A program made the translations under genes and the position numbers. Below the pieces are notes generated by a model. The model was not told the origin of the DNA. It ran no database searches and saw only the letters and a program-made list of their open reading frames with translations. Below are positions 6,803 to 9,874 of a stretch of 9,874 bases of DNA, piece by piece (the stretch's first letter is position 1; each line of letters begins with the position of its first letter). Where the stretch lies: NCBI GenBank assembly GCA_021778975.1, contig JAJYBO010000083.1:1-9874 (forward strand). Reading direction: 5' to 3'. This stretch comes from Deltaproteobacteria bacterium (GTDB lineage: Bacteria; Desulfobacterota; Desulfobacteria; Desulfobacterales; Desulfatirhabdiaceae).

Positions 6803-6819
6803 CGGCGGAAACACCGCCG
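6803..6819 (+). repeat. Small GC-rich hairpin before the 5S-biotin gene
   Basis: CGGCGG (6803-6808) and CCGCCG (6814-6819) form a perfect 6-base stem with the loop AAACA. No T run follows, so termination is unlikely. It lies 40 bases before the GAGGAG binding site of the next gene and could affect RNA stability. Confidence 0.4.
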
Positions 6820-6874
6820 TCAATCGAAAACCTATTCAAGAAGCTGTTCATATAGATATGAGGAGATTTGAAGC

Positions 6875-8881
6875 ATGAGCGATCACGATCAAGTACATAA
6901 GACTCAGATGAATTACAGTAAAGATCGGCCCAAAGCGGCCAATCCGGTCAAGATAGAAGACCTGACGCTGAGGGATGGTCACCAGTCCCTGTTCGCCACC
7001 CGCGGCAGAACCGAAGACATGATCCCCGTGGCGGAAAAAATGGACGAAGTGGGCTTCTGGGCCATGGAAACCTGGGGCGGCGCCACGTTTGACACCATGC
7101 ACCGTTTTCTGAACGAAGATCCGTGGGAACGTCTCCGGACGCTGAAACGCTACATCAAGAAAACGCCGTTTTCCATGCTGCTCAGGGCGCAGAACCTGGT
7201 GGGATACCGCAATTATGCGGACGACGTCGCCCGCGCTTTTGTGGAAAGGGCCGCGGCCAACGGCATGGATATTTTCAGAACATTCGACGCCCTGAACGAT
7301 TACCGCAATTTCGAGACCGTCGTTCCGGTCATCAAGTCCTGCGGCAAACACTTCCAGGGATGTATCTGCTACACCATGACGGAACCCCGTCTGGGCGGCG
7401 AGGTCTATAACCTGGACTACTATGTGAACAAGGCCAAGGACCTTGAAGCCATGGGGGCGGACAGCATCTGTCTGAAGGACATGGCGGGCCTCATTTCTCC
7501 GTATGACGCCTATGACATCATCAAAGCGCTGAAGACCACCGTCAAGGTGCCAATCAACCTGCACAGCCATTTCACGTCGGGCATGTCCTCGATGTCGCAT
7601 TTAAAGGCCATTGAAGCCGGGGTGGATATCATTGACACCTGCATGTCGCCTTATGCGTATCGGACGTCCCATCCGGCGATCGAGCCTCTGGTCATGACCC
7701 TTCTGGGAACAGACCGCGACACCGGATTCGACATCAGAGCGCTGGCCGCGATCAACGAAATCCTCGAGAAGGAAATCTGCCCCAAATACCGGCACCTGCT
7801 GGACGACACCAAGCTGTCCATCATTGACATCAACGTGCTGCTCCACCAGACACCGGGCGGCATGCTTTCCAACCTCGTCAACCAGCTCCGGGAGATGGAT
7901 GCGTTGGACAAGATAGATCAGGTCTATGCCGAACTCCCCAGGGTGCGCAAAGACCTGGGGCAGATTCCGCTGGTAACGCCGACCAGCCAGATCGTCGGCA
8001 TCCAGACCGTCAACAACGTGCTTTTTGACGATGAAAATGAACGCTACAAAATGATCACCGGCCAGGTCAAGGATCTCTGCTACGGGCTGTACGGCAAGAC
8101 AGCGGTCCCCATCAATCCGGAGGTTCAGAAAAAGGCGCTCAAAGGCTACCCCAGAGGCGAAGAGCCTATCACCTGCCGTCCGGCGCAGGTACTGGAACCG
8201 GAACTTAAAAAAGCTCAGGAAGATGTGAAAGGTCTGGCCGCGGATCTGGATGATGAACTGATCTACGCCCTGTATCCGGTCACCGGAAAACGTTACCTCC
8301 AGTGGAAATACGGGAAGGAACCCGTTCCCGATGATGTCAAGCCGATAACGCTTGAACAAGTCAAGGCCAAAAAAGAACTGATCCAGAAAGCGTTGGCTGG
8401 AAAACTGGTGGAGAAAATCGAAAAGGAAGCGCCCGAAAAAGGTGACAACCTCAGAAAATTCAACGTCTTTGTGGACAACGATTATTTTGAGGTCGGTGTC
8501 GAGGAAATCGGCGGCGCGCCGGTGGTGAGTTACATCCAGCCTGCGGCGGCGCCCAAACCAGCGGCAGCCCCTGGCAGACCCGCTGCGCCTGCGGCTCCGA
8601 AAGCAGCCCCCAAACCCGCAGCCGCCGCTCCGGCCAAACCAGCAGCAGCCGCTCCGGCCGCCGTGGATGGCACGCCGATCACAGCGCCCATGCCGGGTAT
8701 GATTGTCCGCTTCGAAAAGAACGTCGGCGACACCGTCCGCAAAGGCGATACCGTGGTCGTTCTGGAAGCCATGAAGATGGAAAACGCGCTGGCCGCTCCG
8801 GTGGACGGCGTGATCAAGGCCATCAACTTCAAGAGCAGCGACTCCGTTCCCAAAGGGGCGGTGCTGTGCGTCATCGGATAA
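6875..8881 (+). CDS. 5S-type carboxyltransferase fused to a biotin carrier domain (OadA/PycB-like transcarboxylase subunit)
   Basis: This subunit moves CO2 between carboxybiotin and pyruvate/oxaloacetate and carries the biotin itself. It has 668 residues. A TIM-barrel lyase domain begins with DLTLRDGHQS (29-38, Asp34 a metal ligand), LRAQNLVGY and CLKDMAG with Lys201 as the carboxylated metal-bridging lysine. LHSHF follows with metal ligands His230 and His232. Next come a helical PYC/OADA domain (VTPTSQIVG), a Pro/Ala linker (about 556-595) and a biotinyl domain with EAMKMEN; Lys634 is the biotin site, 34 residues from the end as expected. The barrel matches the 5S subunit of Propionibacterium transcarboxylase and the alpha subunit of oxaloacetate decarboxylase (OadA). 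In Propionibacterium the biotin subunit is separate; here it is fused. GAGGAG (6860-6865) precedes the ATG by nine bases. With the 12S gene next door and no membrane subunit in view, transcarboxylase is the preferred role. Confidence 0.9.
   Translation: MSDHDQVHKTQMNYSKDRPKAANPVKIEDLTLRDGHQSLFATRGRTEDMIPVAEKMDEVGFWAMETWGGATFDTMHRFLNEDPWERLRTLKRYIKKTPFSMLLRAQNLVGYRNYADDVARAFVERAAANGMDIFRTFDALNDYRNFETVVPVIKSCGKHFQGCICYTMTEPRLGGEVYNLDYYVNKAKDLEAMGADSICLKDMAGLISPYDAYDIIKALKTTVKVPINLHSHFTSGMSSMSHLKAIEAGVDIIDTCMSPYAYRTSHPAIEPLVMTLLGTDRDTGFDIRALAAINEILEKEICPKYRHLLDDTKLSIIDINVLLHQTPGGMLSNLVNQLREMDALDKIDQVYAELPRVRKDLGQIPLVTPTSQIVGIQTVNNVLFDDENERYKMITGQVKDLCYGLYGKTAVPINPEVQKKALKGYPRGEEPITCRPAQVLEPELKKAQEDVKGLAADLDDELIYALYPVTGKRYLQWKYGKEPVPDDVKPITLEQVKAKKELIQKALAGKLVEKIEKEAPEKGDNLRKFNVFVDNDYFEVGVEEIGGAPVVSYIQPAAAPKPAAAPGRPAAPAAPKAAPKPAAAAPAKPAAAAPAAVDGTPITAPMPGMIVRFEKNVGDTVRKGDTVVVLEAMKMENALAAPVDGVIKAINFKSSDSVPKGAVLCVIG
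8624..8659 (+). repeat. Imperfect 24-base repeat inside the Pro/Ala linker
   Basis: GCCGCTCCGGCC occurs at 8624-8635 and again at 8648-8659, a 24-base period (eight codons) within the linker of the 5S-biotin protein. Such in-frame repeats are common in flexible Ala/Pro linkers of biotin and lipoyl proteins and can change length by slippage. Confidence 0.6.
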
Positions 8882-8897
8882 CTCCCGAACGCGTGCG

Positions 8898-8934
8898 GCC
8901 GGGCGGCGTTTATCGTCGCAGCGGATCCGCCGGC
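8898..8934 (+). repeat. Bulged inverted repeat with a BamHI-like palindrome
   Basis: GCCGG-G-CGG (8898-8906) can pair with CCGCCGGC (8927-8934) if one G is bulged. The right side overlaps the perfect 10-base palindrome GCGGATCCGC (8921-8930). No T run follows. It may be a structured RNA element in the spacer ahead of sucC, or chance pairing in very GC-rich DNA. Confidence 0.25.
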
Positions 8935-8958
8935 GTCCGTGAACAGACATATTCCCCC

Positions 8959-8977
8959 TCTCCCCCGCCGGGGGAGA
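8959..8977 (+). repeat. Strong GC hairpin ahead of sucC
   Basis: TCTCCCCC (8959-8966) and GGGGGAGA (8970-8977) form a perfect 8-base stem closed by a GCC loop. The stem is followed by TCGGGAGTTGAAAG and not by a T run, so it is unlikely to be an intrinsic terminator on this strand. It sits just upstream of the sucC binding site (AAGGAG, 8994-8999). The C-rich then G-rich layout resembles the dispersed intergenic hairpin repeats of many proteobacteria, so it may be a copy of a genome-wide repeat. Confidence 0.5.
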
Positions 8978-9010
8978 TCGGGAGTTGAAAGAGAAGGAGA
9001 CGGAACATCC

Positions 9011-9874
9011 ATGAAAATTCATGAGTATCAGGCCAAGGAATTGTTCAGAAAATACGCGATTCCCATACCGGAAGGCAATGTGGCTTTCAGCGTGGAGGAA
9101 GCGCAGACGGCCGCCGAGAAACTGGGCGCCTATCCAGTGGTGGTCAAAGCCCAGATTCACGCCGGCGGCAGAGGCAAGGGCGGCGGCGTCAAGCTGGCCC
9201 AGTCGAAAGCCGATGTGGCGACGGTCGCCGGGCAGATTCTGGGAATGAATCTGATCACCCATCAGACAGGCCCGGAAGGCAGACTTGTCCGGAAAGTGCT
9301 GGTGGAGCAGGGTCTCAACATCCGCAAGGAACTCTATTTGAGCATCATACCCGACCGGGCGACCGCCACTGTGGTCATCATCGCCAGCGAGGCCGGCGGC
9401 ATGGACATCGAAACGGTTGCCGCTCAGACCCCTGAAAAAATCATCAAAGTCTATATCAATCCCCTGACCGGCATTCAGGGCTATCACTGCCGGGAAGTCG
9501 CCTACGGGCTGAACCTGTCCGCGGAGGTCGTCAAACCCTTTACGGCGCTGCTCAGCCGCCTGTATGCCCTGTTTGTGGATTACGACTGCTCGCTGGTGGA
9601 AATCAACCCGCTGGTCATCACCGCTGAACAGCAGGTCATCGCTCTGGACGCCAAAGTCAATTTCGATGACAACGCCATGTTCCGCCACAAGGACATTACA
9701 GCCTATCGGGATCTGGATGAGGAAAATCCTCTTGAAATCGACGCTTCCCGTTTCAGCCTCAACTACATCGCTCTGGACGGCAACGTGGGCAACATGGTCA
9801 ACGGAGCGGGACTGGCCATGGCGACGATGGACATCATCAAGCAGGCCGGCGCCAGCCCCGCCAACTTTCTGGAT
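9011..9874 (+). CDS. sucC: Succinyl-CoA synthetase (ADP-forming) beta subunit, 3'-truncated by the window end
   Basis: With the alpha subunit SucD, this protein converts succinyl-CoA, phosphate and NDP to succinate, CoA and NTP: the energy-conserving step after the mutase. The window holds 288 residues of a family usually near 390, so about 100 C-terminal residues are beyond the edge. The start MKIHEYQAKELF is typical. The ATP-grasp nucleotide site shows VVVKAQIHAGGRGKGGG with Lys46 and Gly53-Arg54-Gly55. EINPLV (197-202, Asn199) and LDAKVNFDDNA (Asp213) supply the metal ligands, at the same numbers as in the E. coli protein recalled from memory. GNVGNMVNGAGLAMATMD begins the CoA-ligase domain. 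AAGGAG (8994-8999) precedes ATG 9011 by eleven bases, a rather long spacing. sucD is expected next. Confidence 0.96.
   Translation, partial: MKIHEYQAKELFRKYAIPIPEGNVAFSVEEAQTAAEKLGAYPVVVKAQIHAGGRGKGGGVKLAQSKADVATVAGQILGMNLITHQTGPEGRLVRKVLVEQGLNIRKELYLSIIPDRATATVVIIASEAGGMDIETVAAQTPEKIIKVYINPLTGIQGYHCREVAYGLNLSAEVVKPFTALLSRLYALFVDYDCSLVEINPLVITAEQQVIALDAKVNFDDNAMFRHKDITAYRDLDEENPLEIDASRFSLNYIALDGNVGNMVNGAGLAMATMDIIKQAGASPANFLD

Noticed and set aside
4972..8881. Sodium-pumping methylmalonyl-CoA or oxaloacetate decarboxylase
   Set aside because: No gene for the membrane beta subunit and no delta/gamma membrane helix is visible in the window. It cannot be excluded if these are encoded elsewhere.
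7601..9688. 695-codon open frame on the - strand across the 5S-biotin and sucC genes and their spacer
   Set aside because: It is antisense to two well-recognised enzymes, its translation resembles no family, is rich in Phe, Arg, Gly and His, and such long antisense frames are expected from the GC-biased third codon positions. Its crossing of the spacer is notable but not enough.
1..9874. CRISPR arrays, tRNA or rRNA genes, transposases, phage genes
   Set aside because: No regular repeat-spacer pattern, cloverleaf, conserved rRNA segment or transposase/integrase motif was seen on either strand.

Overview
The window carries most of a methylmalonyl-CoA (propionate) pathway operon, all on the + strand. 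It suggests an anaerobic bacterium, most likely a Desulfobacterota sulfate reducer or a related propionate/fatty-acid oxidiser. That assignment is inferred from gene content and order: mutase with MeaB, a 12S-type carboxyltransferase, a 5S lyase fused to a biotin domain, and succinyl-CoA synthetase. No ribosomal or other taxonomic marker is present.

Layout. Bases 1-529 hold no convincing gene. The first ~230 bases have ordinary composition and ~230-529 are clearly AT-rich. This upstream region contains a good sigma70-type promoter (318-346) whose predicted start point lies inside a near-perfect palindrome (core 350-366). A TetR-family regulator follows (530-1144, TTG start), then methylmalonyl-CoA epimerase (1247-1654), a full-length B12-dependent methylmalonyl-CoA mutase (1754-3886) and its G-protein chaperone MeaB (3883-4872, overlapping the mutase by four bases). 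Next come a 12S/MmdA-type carboxyltransferase (4972-6525), a 76-residue protein resembling the epsilon subunit or delta C-terminus of methylmalonyl-CoA decarboxylase (6538-6768), a 5S/OadA-type carboxyltransferase with its own biotin domain (6875-8881), and the first 288 residues of SucC (9011 to the window end).

How the genes work together. The inferred flow in the oxidative direction is as follows. The 12S + 5S-biotin proteins move a carboxyl group from oxaloacetate to propionyl-CoA, giving methylmalonyl-CoA and pyruvate. Epimerase converts the (S) to the (R) isomer. The mutase, maintained by MeaB, forms succinyl-CoA. SucC with a presumed SucD just beyond the edge releases succinate and makes a nucleoside triphosphate. 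Every step can run in reverse. No biotin carboxylase domain and no membrane Na+-pump subunit is visible, so ATP-free transcarboxylation is preferred over propionyl-CoA carboxylase or a sodium-pumping decarboxylase.

The most notable points are the promoter/operator arrangement ahead of the TetR gene, the epsilon-like small protein beside an apparently soluble transcarboxylase, and the inverted repeats in four roughly 100-130-base spacers, one of which can form two mutually exclusive hairpins. None of this amounts to a clearly new system. It is a known pathway with some unusual parts.
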